NCBI GenBank assembly: GCA_934378025.1
Contig: CAKRPM010000056.1
Coordinates: 1-7,854 of the forward strand
Direction: 5' to 3'
Origin: an uncultured Eubacteriales bacterium
GTDB lineage: Bacteria > Bacillota > Clostridia > Oscillospirales > QAKW01
DNA: 7,854 nt
Under the pieces are notes generated by a model, which was not told the DNA's origin, searched no databases, and was given only the letters and a program-made list of their open reading frames with translations. Of the stretch, positions 1 through 5,761 are shown piece after piece (position 1 is the stretch's first letter; every line of letters starts with the position of its first letter). The position numbers were made by a program, and so were the translations under genes.

Positions 1-2
1 GT

Positions 3-1268
3 TCTGCCGTGGGCATGGCCAATGTGTGGGGATTTCCGCACAAGCTCGGCAGCAACGGCGGCGGGGCTTTTCTGCTGGTTTACCTGCTGTTTATTTTTAT
101 CTTCAGCTATGTCGGCCTGCCGACCGAGTTTGCCATCGGTCGCCGCGCCGGTACCGGTACACTGGGCGCCTATGAAAATGCGTGGGCAACCCGAGGCAAG
201 AAAGCCGGAAAGATCGGCGGTCTGCTGGGGTGGCTGCCGCTGGCGGGATCGCTTTGTATTGCAATCGGTTATGCGGTGATCATCACCTATATTCTTAAGG
301 CGCTTACCGATTCTATGGTGGGCACACTGATGACAACGGATACCGCCACATGGTTTTCCGAGTTTTCAAGTACGCCTTTTTCCGTAGTGCCTTATCACAT
401 TATCGTTGTGGTCGGTGCGCTGCTCACATTATATCTTGGGGCGCACAGTATTGAAAAAACCAACAAAATCATGATGCCCGTATTCTTCGGTATCTTTTTG
501 GTACTGGCAGTGCGCCTGGCATTTCTCCCCGGTGTGGCGGAGGGCTATCGCTTTATGTTTACACCGGATTGGTCGGCGCTGAAAAATCCCATGGTCTGGA
601 TTTGGGCGATGGGGCAGGCCTTTTTCTCTTTGTCGGTAACAGGCAGCGGCATGATTGTGTACGGCGCCTATCTCTCAAAAGAGGAGGACGTGGTGCGCAT
701 GTCGCAGCGCACGGCGCTGTTTGATACCATTGCGGCACTGGTGGCGGCCATGGTGATTATCCCCGCTTGCTTTTCCTATCATTTGGATGTAGGTGCGGGG
801 CCAAGCCTTTTGTTTGTAACCTTGCCCGCTATTTTGCAGGATCTTCCGCTGGGTCGGCTGTTTGCCGTCATTTTGTATGTGGCGATGATCTTTGCGGGCG
901 TCAGTTCGCTGCAAAATATGTTTGAAGCGGTTACCGAGTCGCTGCTGCATAAATTCCCCAAGCTCAAACGCACGGTGGCATTGGTGATTTTGTGCGCGCT
1001 TTGTCTGGGATTTGGCCTCTTTATGGAGCCGATTTCCCATTGGGGCGGTTGGATGGATTTGGTGTCCATCTATATCATTCCCATCGGCGCAACGCTGGGC
1101 GCTGTGTCGTGGTTTTATGTTATGAAGCGCGAGGATCTGCTGGACGCGGTCAATACCGGCAGCGGACGGAAGCGCGGCCGCTTGTGGTATAGTATCGGGC
1201 GGTATGTTTATGTGCCGTTGGCGCTGATTCTGTGTCTGGTGGCTTTGATCGGCCAAGTGGCGTTTTAA
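3..1268 (+). CDS. Neurotransmitter:sodium symporter (NSS/SNF) family transporter, 5'-truncated
   Basis: This is a Na+-driven amino-acid (or related solute) importer of the inner membrane with the LeuT fold. The window cuts off its start: the frame is open from base 3 and the first visible residues, SAVGMANVWGFP, are already the unwound TM1. The GTG at 9 is internal, so probably only 10-25 residues are missing. TM1 is followed by the family signature NGGGAF (near 54-71). TM6 carries GQAFFSLSVTGSG (near 613-651) and TM8 carries AGVSS (near 895-909), matching the Thr/Ser Na2-site pair of LeuT. About 420 residues with roughly 11 hydrophobic segments fit bacterial NSS proteins of the MhsT/TnaT type. 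One oddity is Gly where LeuT has the extracellular-gate Arg30 (WGFP instead of WRFP). The substrate cannot be read from the sequence. The gene ends at TAA 1266-1268, just before a terminator. The family call is secure. Confidence 0.95.
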   Translation, partial: SAVGMANVWGFPHKLGSNGGGAFLLVYLLFIFIFSYVGLPTEFAIGRRAGTGTLGAYENAWATRGKKAGKIGGLLGWLPLAGSLCIAIGYAVIITYILKALTDSMVGTLMTTDTATWFSEFSSTPFSVVPYHIIVVVGALLTLYLGAHSIEKTNKIMMPVFFGIFLVLAVRLAFLPGVAEGYRFMFTPDWSALKNPMVWIWAMGQAFFSLSVTGSGMIVYGAYLSKEEDVVRMSQRTALFDTIAALVAAMVIIPACFSYHLDVGAGPSLLFVTLPAILQDLPLGRLFAVILYVAMIFAGVSSLQNMFEAVTESLLHKFPKLKRTVALVILCALCLGFGLFMEPISHWGGWMDLVSIYIIPIGATLGAVSWFYVMKREDLLDAVNTGSGRKRGRLWYSIGRYVYVPLALILCLVALIGQVAF

Positions 1269-1282
1269 CTCTTTCCATAAAA

Positions 1283-1317
1283 AGAAGTCCCCAAAGCGTG
1301 GCGCTTTGGGGACTTCT
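1283..1317. terminator. Bidirectional intrinsic terminator between convergent genes
   Basis: A perfect 16-bp stem (1283-1298 with 1302-1317) closes on a 3-nt loop. On the minus strand it runs straight into a T5 tract (A-run 1279-1283 on +), a good intrinsic terminator for the DUF4838 gene, whose stop lies 17 nt away. On the plus strand a weaker TGTATGTTTT tail follows, and the hairpin sits 14 nt after the transporter stop. It therefore most likely ends transcription from both sides. Confidence 0.9.
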
Positions 1318-1333
1318 GTATGTTTTGGGCAGA

Positions 1334-2293
1334 TTATTTTGATATCGGGTTATCGGCAAGGCACTTTGAAAAGGGCGTAATGTCTACATCACCGTAAAGC
1401 GCTTTGTAGTCTTCGCCCAAATAGCAGGCAAACGTGGAAATGACATCAAAGCCGATATGCCGATATTCCGCAATGTCCGCCTGCATCCTCTCTTGATTTA
1501 ATACAAATTTTACGGGCGGTTTTCTCCATTTAGAGCATACCGAGTTGTCATACCAATATTCCAACACCTTTTTCGGCTGTTTGGCAAAAAAGTTCATCAG
1601 CGGTGCAATCATTTCCTTTTCGCGTTCAATCAGCTGCGGTGCGTCTTCTCCCTTGGCGGTGTATTTCTCAAACGGGGCATATTCCAAAAAGACGCCGTCT
1701 TCCGGTTGAACCGCCGCGGGCGGGACGACGCTGTCACAATAAGCAAGATAGGCCATGCGAGCGTCGGGAATATGCTTTTTGATTTGGCGCATCATGGCGT
1801 TGACGGCAATCAACTGTTGATCGGAGGCAGAATATTTACGGCATTTGGGGCAATGACAATGAATTTTGTGCCCGTCATCCATCCAAAAATAGTAATCATG
1901 CGTGCTTTTATAGAGGGACAGAGCCAATCGGGCGGCTCTTTCGGAGAATAACGTCAAAGCCTCTTGATCGGAAACACAAAAATTCCAATCCGGGGTGCGC
2001 TGCCCGTTTTCGTTCATGCGAAAGTATTGCGGATGCGTTTCAAAATATTTTCGGGGCAAAAGGTATCCGGCCGCATGCAGCTCATATTCCACCGAAACGC
2101 CGCGCTCTTCGGCGTAGTCAATCAGACGGCGAAACTCTGCAGTTTTCATCTTTTGCAGCAGTGCGTCCAATGCGTCGGTTGCATCGGCGCCGCCGATGGG
2201 GTGAATGCCAAGCGTTGTAATGCCGGCTTGCACCAATTTATCGATCCGGTCCTTGGAGACCTCGTCCGGATGGACAATCATACTGTGCTTCAC
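1334..2293 (-). CDS. DUF4838 domain-containing protein (glycoside-hydrolase-like, function unknown)
   Basis: I recognise this 319-residue protein as DUF4838-like, a family of predicted TIM-barrel proteins usually found beside or inside carbohydrate-active enzymes. No activity is assigned. The visible hallmark is YFWMDDGHKIHCHCPKC (about residues 135-151): an aromatic strand ending in Asp139-Asp140, then a C-x-C-x-x-C cluster (Cys146, Cys148, Cys151) that could hold a metal. Further conserved-looking pieces are HPIGG (31-35), YELHAAGYLLPR (70-81) and LAYCDSVVPP (183-192). There is no signal peptide or membrane segment, so it is probably cytoplasmic. The start is taken as GTG (2293-2291) because AAGGAGG lies 9 nt upstream; the ATG four codons later would be about 21 nt from it. 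The length suggests a stand-alone barrel domain rather than the larger secreted forms. It is transcribed alone, away from the MATE operon. Family confidence is good; the biochemical role is open. Confidence 0.8.
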   Translation of the reverse strand: MKHSMIVHPDEVSKDRIDKLVQAGITTLGIHPIGGADATDALDALLQKMKTAEFRRLIDYAEERGVSVEYELHAAGYLLPRKYFETHPQYFRMNENGQRTPDWNFCVSDQEALTLFSERAARLALSLYKSTHDYYFWMDDGHKIHCHCPKCRKYSASDQQLIAVNAMMRQIKKHIPDARMAYLAYCDSVVPPAAVQPEDGVFLEYAPFEKYTAKGEDAPQLIEREKEMIAPLMNFFAKQPKKVLEYWYDNSVCSKWRKPPVKFVLNQERMQADIAEYRHIGFDVISTFACYLGEDYKALYGDVDITPFSKCLADNPISK

Positions 2294-2300
2294 GATCTGT

Positions 2301-2309
2301 CCCCTCCTT
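2301..2309 (-). promoter_or_regulatory. Shine-Dalgarno site that fixes a GTG start
   Basis: On the minus strand this reads AAGGAGGGG. The AGGAGG core (2303-2308) is 9 nt from GTG 2293-2291, an ordinary spacing, while the next in-frame ATG (2281-2279) is too far. This is why the DUF4838 gene is called from GTG. Confidence 0.85.
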
Positions 2310-2329
2310 GTGTAAATTTAATTTGCCGT

Positions 2330-2364
2330 CTTTTTCGGTTGCTCGTCCCACGAGCGAGAAAAAG
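2330..2364 (-). other. Interrupted hairpin in the leader of the DUF4838 gene
   Basis: Two stacked stems can form: an outer 7-bp stem (2330-2336 with 2358-2364, CTTTTTC/GAAAAAG) and an inner 5-bp stem (2341-2345 with 2351-2355, GCTCG/CGAGC) closed by a 5-nt loop, with a small asymmetric internal loop between them. It lies about 20 nt upstream of the ribosome site in the minus-strand transcript. It has no U-tract immediately after the stem, so it is not a simple terminator. It could influence translation or mRNA stability, but no function is shown. Confidence 0.45.
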
Positions 2365-2375
2365 GGCAATTGAAA

Positions 2376-2402
2376 TATAATAGCCACTTTGTGGCTATTA
2401 TA
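2376..2402. repeat. 12-bp perfect inverted repeat with TATAAT at both ends; operator candidate
   Basis: The arms TATAATAGCCAC (2376-2387) and GTGGCTATTATA (2391-2402) are exact reverse complements around a TTT centre. Each end reads TATAAT on one strand, so the palindrome overlaps a possible -10 box (2397-2402 on minus) with an extended TGG just upstream. A 27-bp dyad of this kind is a typical dimeric repressor site. Without U-tracts it is less likely to be a terminator. The regulator, if any, is not identified here. Confidence 0.5.
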
Positions 2403-2531
2403 CCATGAGCAAAAATGCTTGCTTGCAAAGGCATTTTTGCGAAGCCGTCAATACCCGCAGCCGTGCCACGCACGGGCGGCGACAGTCGCAAAGGGTTGGC
2501 TCTGCAAGCCTTTCTGCGGTTATTATACCAT
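2396..2531. repeat. 11-bp direct repeat flanking a hairpin-rich insert of about 114 bp
   Basis: TATTATACCAT occurs exactly at 2396-2406 and again at 2521-2531, 125 bp apart. The DNA between is full of small stems: GCAAAAATGC/GCATTTTTGC (2409-2418 with 2431-2440), CCGTGC/GCACGG (2461-2466 with 2470-2475), and an interrupted stem from CGCAAAGG to CCTTTCTGCG (about 2487-2518). It has no credible gene. The two copies look like a target-site duplication around a small non-coding mobile or dispersed element. They could instead be two copies of a promoter -10 region, since the reverse complement reads ATGGTATAATA. I cannot test whether other copies exist in the genome. Confidence 0.45.
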
Positions 2532-2549
2532 ACTCGAAAATTAAGTCAA
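2522..2549 (-). promoter_or_regulatory. Sigma-70/SigA-type promoter for the DUF4838 gene
   Basis: Read on the minus strand, TTGACT (2549-2544) and TATAAT (2527-2522) are separated by 16 nt, and TGG before the -10 makes it an extended -10 box. This is near consensus for the housekeeping sigma factor. Transcription would start near 2515, giving the DUF4838 mRNA a leader of about 220 nt that crosses the structured insert and the palindrome. A second, weaker candidate uses the TATAAT at 2402-2397, which also has an extended TGG but no recognisable -35. Confidence 0.7.
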
Positions 2550-2714
2550 GCGGATTTTTGGGGGGCGGTTTTTTTATTTCGGCAAACTAAAACAGACGGG
2601 CGGTATCGCGCGGCTTTATGGTCGGCTTTGCTTTAAAAAAGTGCGGCAAAGCGGCGCTGAAATTTTCAAAAAAATTGTTTTTTTAAGAGAAATTTTATTT
2701 TAAAAGCAAGGGTA

Positions 2715-2743
2715 TTTACAAACAAATTTTAATGTGTTATACT
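2715..2743 (+). promoter_or_regulatory. SigA-type promoter for the MATE-MFS-PAS operon
   Basis: TTTACA (2715-2720) and TATACT (2738-2743) are 17 nt apart, with TGT immediately before the -10 (extended -10). The upstream DNA (about 2658-2705) is very rich in A and T tracts, as in an UP element. The predicted start near 2750 leaves a short leader of about 35 nt before the MATE ATG. The stretch between this promoter and the minus-strand promoter (about 2550-2714) holds only a GCTTTGC/GCAAAGC inverted repeat (2625-2631 with 2646-2652) and no supportable gene. Confidence 0.7.
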
Positions 2744-2785
2744 GCCTTTGTTATAAAAGTTTTTATCAAAATATGAGGCAAAAAA

Positions 2786-4165
2786 ATGAAATTTGATTCA
2801 AAAACCATGTGTGAGGGACCGATTTTTAAAGGAATTATCCTTTATACGGTTCCGATTATTTTGACCAGTTTGCTGCAGCTGTTTTTTAATGCGGCGGATT
2901 TGATTGTAGTCGGCTGGTTTTGCGGCAGCGATTCGGTGGCGGCTGTGGGCGCGACCGGCTCGTTGACCAATTTGATTATCAATTTGTTTATCGGATTGTC
3001 GGTCGGTGCGGGCGTTGCCGTGGCACAGGGGCTGGGGGCCAAGGATAATAAGTTTACCTTCAAAGCCGTGCATACCGCCATCCCTGTCGCTTTGATCGGC
3101 GGTGCGGTACTGACGGCGGTCGGCGTATTATTTTCCGGGAATTTTTTACGGCTGATGGGAACGCCCGACGGAAAGCTGCTGTCGCTTGCCTCCATTTACA
3201 TGCGCATTTATTTCGGCGGTATGATTTTCAGCATGCTGTACAATTTCGGAAGCGCCGTTTTGCGTGCGGCGGGGGATACGCGTTCTCCGCTGATCTTTTT
3301 AAGCATCGCGGGGATTTTGAATGTGGCGCTGAATTTGCTGTTTGTAGCGGTATTTAATATGGATGTGGCCGGTGTTGCGCTGGCAACCGCCATTTCGCAG
3401 GCTGTGTCGGCGCTGCTGGTGTTGATCGCTTTGATGAAACGTGAGGACGCTTGTCGGCTGAAACTCAACAGCCTTCATATTTACAAAACCGCTCTGCTGA
3501 AAATCGTTCGCATCGGTTTGCCCGCCGGGCTTCAGGGGTCGCTTTTTTCAATTTCCAACGTTTTGATTCAGTCGTCGGTAAACTCATTCGGCGGTGCCTA
3601 TATGTCGGGCAGTGCGGCGGCCGCCAGTCTGGAAGGCTTTTGCTATGTCACGATGAACGCCTTTCATCAGACGGCACTCAATTACTGCGGTCAAAATTAC
3701 GGCGCGGGGAATATGAAACGTGTGAAAAAAGTCACGGGCGTTTGCCTTTTAACGGTGGCGGCCGTCGGATTGATTGTGGGCAATTTGATTTATTTATTCG
3801 GTGAAAAATTGCTGGGCATTTATATTACCGATTCGCCGCAGGCAATTGCGTATGGAATGGAACGGTTGAAATTTATGTTGATTCCGTATTTCTTGTGCGG
3901 TGTGATGGATACGGCCACGGGCGCCATGCGCGGAATCGGCTCCTCCTTTACCCCTATGGTCATTTCCATCCTCGGAATATGCGTTATGCGAATTGTATGG
4001 ATTTATACGGTGTTTGCCATGCCGGCGTATCACAGCTTTTCGGGCTTGTTCATTTCTTATCCGATTTCCTGGCTGCTTACCTTTGCGGCCGTGGGCATCG
4101 CCTTTTTGATTGTGATGCATCGGCGGGAAAAACGGCCGATAAAACTGAAAAATGCCGCGGCCTAA
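2786..4165 (+). CDS. MATE family multidrug/metabolite efflux transporter
   Basis: A 459-residue inner-membrane antiporter that would expel cationic drugs or metabolites in exchange for Na+ or H+. It has the two-fold MATE architecture: an N-terminal bundle (about 15-220) and a C-terminal bundle (about 238-445), roughly 12 membrane segments in all. Recognisable motifs are FFNAADLIVVGWF (33-45) in TM1, the loop NFGSAVLRAAGDTRSP (153-168, the family's LRG.GDT.TP), LPAGLQ at the start of the second half (245-250), QNYGAGN (303-309) and its internal counterpart MRGIGSSFTPM (381-391). A basic tail follows the last helix. The ATG is preceded by TGAGG 7 nt upstream. It is the first gene of an operon; the MFS gene follows after 18 nt. 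The sequence looks complete and intact. The subfamily (NorM versus DinF type) and substrate are not decided by what I can see. Confidence 0.95.
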   Translation: MKFDSKTMCEGPIFKGIILYTVPIILTSLLQLFFNAADLIVVGWFCGSDSVAAVGATGSLTNLIINLFIGLSVGAGVAVAQGLGAKDNKFTFKAVHTAIPVALIGGAVLTAVGVLFSGNFLRLMGTPDGKLLSLASIYMRIYFGGMIFSMLYNFGSAVLRAAGDTRSPLIFLSIAGILNVALNLLFVAVFNMDVAGVALATAISQAVSALLVLIALMKREDACRLKLNSLHIYKTALLKIVRIGLPAGLQGSLFSISNVLIQSSVNSFGGAYMSGSAAAASLEGFCYVTMNAFHQTALNYCGQNYGAGNMKRVKKVTGVCLLTVAAVGLIVGNLIYLFGEKLLGIYITDSPQAIAYGMERLKFMLIPYFLCGVMDTATGAMRGIGSSFTPMVISILGICVMRIVWIYTVFAMPAYHSFSGLFISYPISWLLTFAAVGIAFLIVMHRREKRPIKLKNAAA

Positions 4166-4183
4166 AGAAAAGGAATTTATATC

Positions 4184-5338
4184 ATGGTTCAACTTTTATT
4201 GGTGATTATTTACCTTTCGTTTATCAGTCTGGGACTGCCGGACGCACTGCTCGGGGCGGCATGGCCGACCATGCAGGCCTCTTTCGGCGTGCCGCTGTCC
4301 TATGCCGGCATTGTTTCAATGATTATCGCGGCGGGGACCATTCTTTCCTCCCTGTGCAGTGATCGAATTTCCGCCAGACTGTCCACGGGGAAAATTACGC
4401 TGATCAGTGTTGCGACCACTGCGGTGGCATTGTACGGCTTTTCGGCCTCCGACGCATTTTGGAAGATTTGTCTGTGGGCTGTTCCCTATGGCTTGGGAGC
4501 GGGCAGCGTTGACGCGGCGCTGAATAATTATGTCGCACTGCACTACGAGAGCCGTCACATGAGTTGGCTGCACTGTATGTGGGGCGTCGGTGCCACCACG
4601 GGGCCGTATCTGATGGGGCTGGCGCTGACAGGCGGGCGCTCTTGGAACATGGGCTATCTCTATATCGCTGTGATACAGTCGGTGTTGACGGTGATTTTGC
4701 TGATCAGTCTGCCGCTTTGGAAAAAGGGAACCTCCGAAGCGGAAAAGCGGCGCGATGCGTTGCCGCTGCGGCAGGTGGTGCGTTTCCCCGGCGCCAAGGC
4801 CGTGATGCTGTGCTTTTTCTGTTATTGCGGGGTAGAGCAAACGGCGGGGCTTTGGCTCGGCAGTTATTTGACGCTGCAGCGCGGTTTTTCGCCGCAGACG
4901 GCTGCGGGACTAAGCGGCATGTTCTTTATGGGAATTGCCGCCGGGCGGGCGCTGAGCGGCTTTTTGACCCTACGGCTGAGCGATCGGGCAATGATTCGGT
5001 TGGGCATGGCGCTGATCGCCGTCGGAATCGGTTTGGTTTTATGGCCGGGAAAGGAAATTTGCCTGATCGGTTTCATTTTGATCGGTTTGGGCTGCGCCCC
5101 CGTTTATCCGTGCATCATTCATTCAACCCCCGCGCATTTCGGGGCAGAGCGCACTCCGGCGATCATCGGGATCCAAATGGCCAGCGCTTATGTGGGCACC
5201 TTGTCGATGCCGCCGCTGTTCGGTCAGTTGGCGGGACGGATCGGAACGGCGTGGCTGCCCGCGTTTTTGGCCTTGTTACTGGTGGTTATGATCGTGATGT
5301 ATGAGCGGTTAAATCAACAGACGGAGGGAAATAGATGA
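4184..5338 (+). CDS. Major facilitator superfamily (MFS) permease
   Basis: A 384-residue polytopic protein of the inner membrane with about 12 predicted helices and a basic central loop (about 180-203, rich in K, E and R) between the two six-helix halves. SDRISARLSTGK (59-70) corresponds to the MFS loop 2-3 motif. GLGAGSVDAALNNYVA (103-118) and HCMWGVGATTGP (130-141) in TM4-TM5 resemble the fucose/hexose permease branch (FucP-like), so a sugar or sugar-like solute is possible, but export of drugs or metabolites cannot be excluded. The second half carries GLGCAPVYPCIIHSTPAHF (301-319). The start ATG has AAAGGAA about 9 nt upstream. The gene follows the MATE gene by 18 nt, and its TGA overlaps the PAS gene start, so all three should be co-transcribed. 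The superfamily call is firm; the substrate is unknown. Confidence 0.92.
   Translation: MVQLLLVIIYLSFISLGLPDALLGAAWPTMQASFGVPLSYAGIVSMIIAAGTILSSLCSDRISARLSTGKITLISVATTAVALYGFSASDAFWKICLWAVPYGLGAGSVDAALNNYVALHYESRHMSWLHCMWGVGATTGPYLMGLALTGGRSWNMGYLYIAVIQSVLTVILLISLPLWKKGTSEAEKRRDALPLRQVVRFPGAKAVMLCFFCYCGVEQTAGLWLGSYLTLQRGFSPQTAAGLSGMFFMGIAAGRALSGFLTLRLSDRAMIRLGMALIAVGIGLVLWPGKEICLIGFILIGLGCAPVYPCIIHSTPAHFGAERTPAIIGIQMASAYVGTLSMPPLFGQLAGRIGTAWLPAFLALLLVVMIVMYERLNQQTEGNR
5323..5328 (+). promoter_or_regulatory. Ribosome binding site of the PAS gene inside the MFS coding end
   Basis: GGAGGG lies 6 nt before the ATG at 5335, within the last codons of the MFS gene. Together with the ATGA stop/start overlap (5335-5338) it indicates translational coupling, while also allowing independent initiation. 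Confidence 0.8.
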
Positions 5339-5676
5339 ATTTATCAAGATATTTTGAGAGTATTGTACAACAGGATCCGATGCCGATCGTTATTTGCAAT
5401 ACGCGGCACGAAATTATTTATATGAATCCGACGGCTGTCCGCCGCTATGAAAAAAGAGGCGGCGCGGCGTTGATTGGGAAAAGCGTTTTGGATTGCCATA
5501 ATGCGGCGTCCGTTCAAAAAATTTGCGATGTGGTAGCCGCTTTTGCGGCACGCACCTGCGACGATATCGTTTTTATTTATCATAATCCTAAGGAAAACCA
5601 CGATGTATATATGGTGGCTCTGCGGGACGAAAAGGGCGCGCTGATCGGGTATTACGAAAAGCACGAGCAACGCTGA
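5335..5676 (+). CDS. Small stand-alone PAS-domain protein
   Basis: A 113-residue soluble protein that is essentially one PAS sensor domain with no attached kinase, cyclase or DNA-binding part. The N-terminal helix (1-13) is followed by the first PAS strands PIVICNTRHEIIYMNP (17-32), the helical segment AVRRYEKRGGAALIGKS (34-50), and DCHN (53-56). Final beta strands are DIVFIYHNPKENHDVYMVAL (77-96) and GALIGYYEKHE (101-111). The pattern, ending in a G.YEKHE-like motif, resembles small PAS proteins seen in many Clostridia, whose ligand is not known to me. It may bind a small molecule or flavin-like cofactor and act through a partner. The ATG overlaps the MFS stop by 4 nt and has its own GGAGGG site. 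It is the last gene of the operon, before a strong terminator. The fold assignment is confident; the role is inference. Confidence 0.85.
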   Translation: MNLSRYFESIVQQDPMPIVICNTRHEIIYMNPTAVRRYEKRGGAALIGKSVLDCHNAASVQKICDVVAAFAARTCDDIVFIYHNPKENHDVYMVALRDEKGALIGYYEKHEQR

Positions 5677-5685
5677 AAGTAAAAG

Positions 5686-5727
5686 AAAAGCGATACTGTA
5701 AACGTTTGTTTACAGTATCGCTTTTTT
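5686..5727. terminator. Strong bidirectional intrinsic terminator between the PAS and bsh genes
   Basis: A perfect 18-bp stem (5686-5703 with 5708-5725) with a GTTT loop is followed on the plus strand by a T6 run (5722-5727), part of which is in the stem. On the minus strand the stem is followed by T-rich DNA (CTTTTCTTTTAC). It begins 10 nt after the PAS stop and lies about 35 nt past the bsh stop, so it serves both convergent units. Confidence 0.93.
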
Positions 5728-5761
5728 AAAAGTATGCGGATAATGTGTGGTGCTTGTCCTT

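Noticed and set aside
675..1256. 193-codon open frame on the minus strand inside the NSS transporter
   Set aside because: It is antisense to a clearly conserved membrane protein, rich in His, Gln and Arg as expected of a shadow frame, with no ribosome site or family resemblance.
2294..2515. T-box or known riboswitch in the leader of the DUF4838 gene
   Set aside because: No T-box sequence, specifier-loop pattern or recognisable riboswitch core was found by eye, and the leader does not end in a terminator before the gene.
2405..2636. Two small + strand open frames (61 and 73 codons) in the intergenic region
   Set aside because: Neither start has a ribosome site, the ATG at 2405 lies in the direct repeat, the frames overlap each other, and the DNA is hairpin-rich with an opposing promoter inside it. 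The translations show no family features.
3451..3804. 117-codon + frame within the MATE gene
   Set aside because: Out of frame with the intact MATE protein, Arg- and Ser-rich, a typical shadow.
4564..5304. 246-codon + frame overlapping the MFS gene
   Set aside because: It is an out-of-frame shadow of the MFS permease; its translation is Arg- and Ala-rich with no domain, and the MFS frame carries the conserved motifs.
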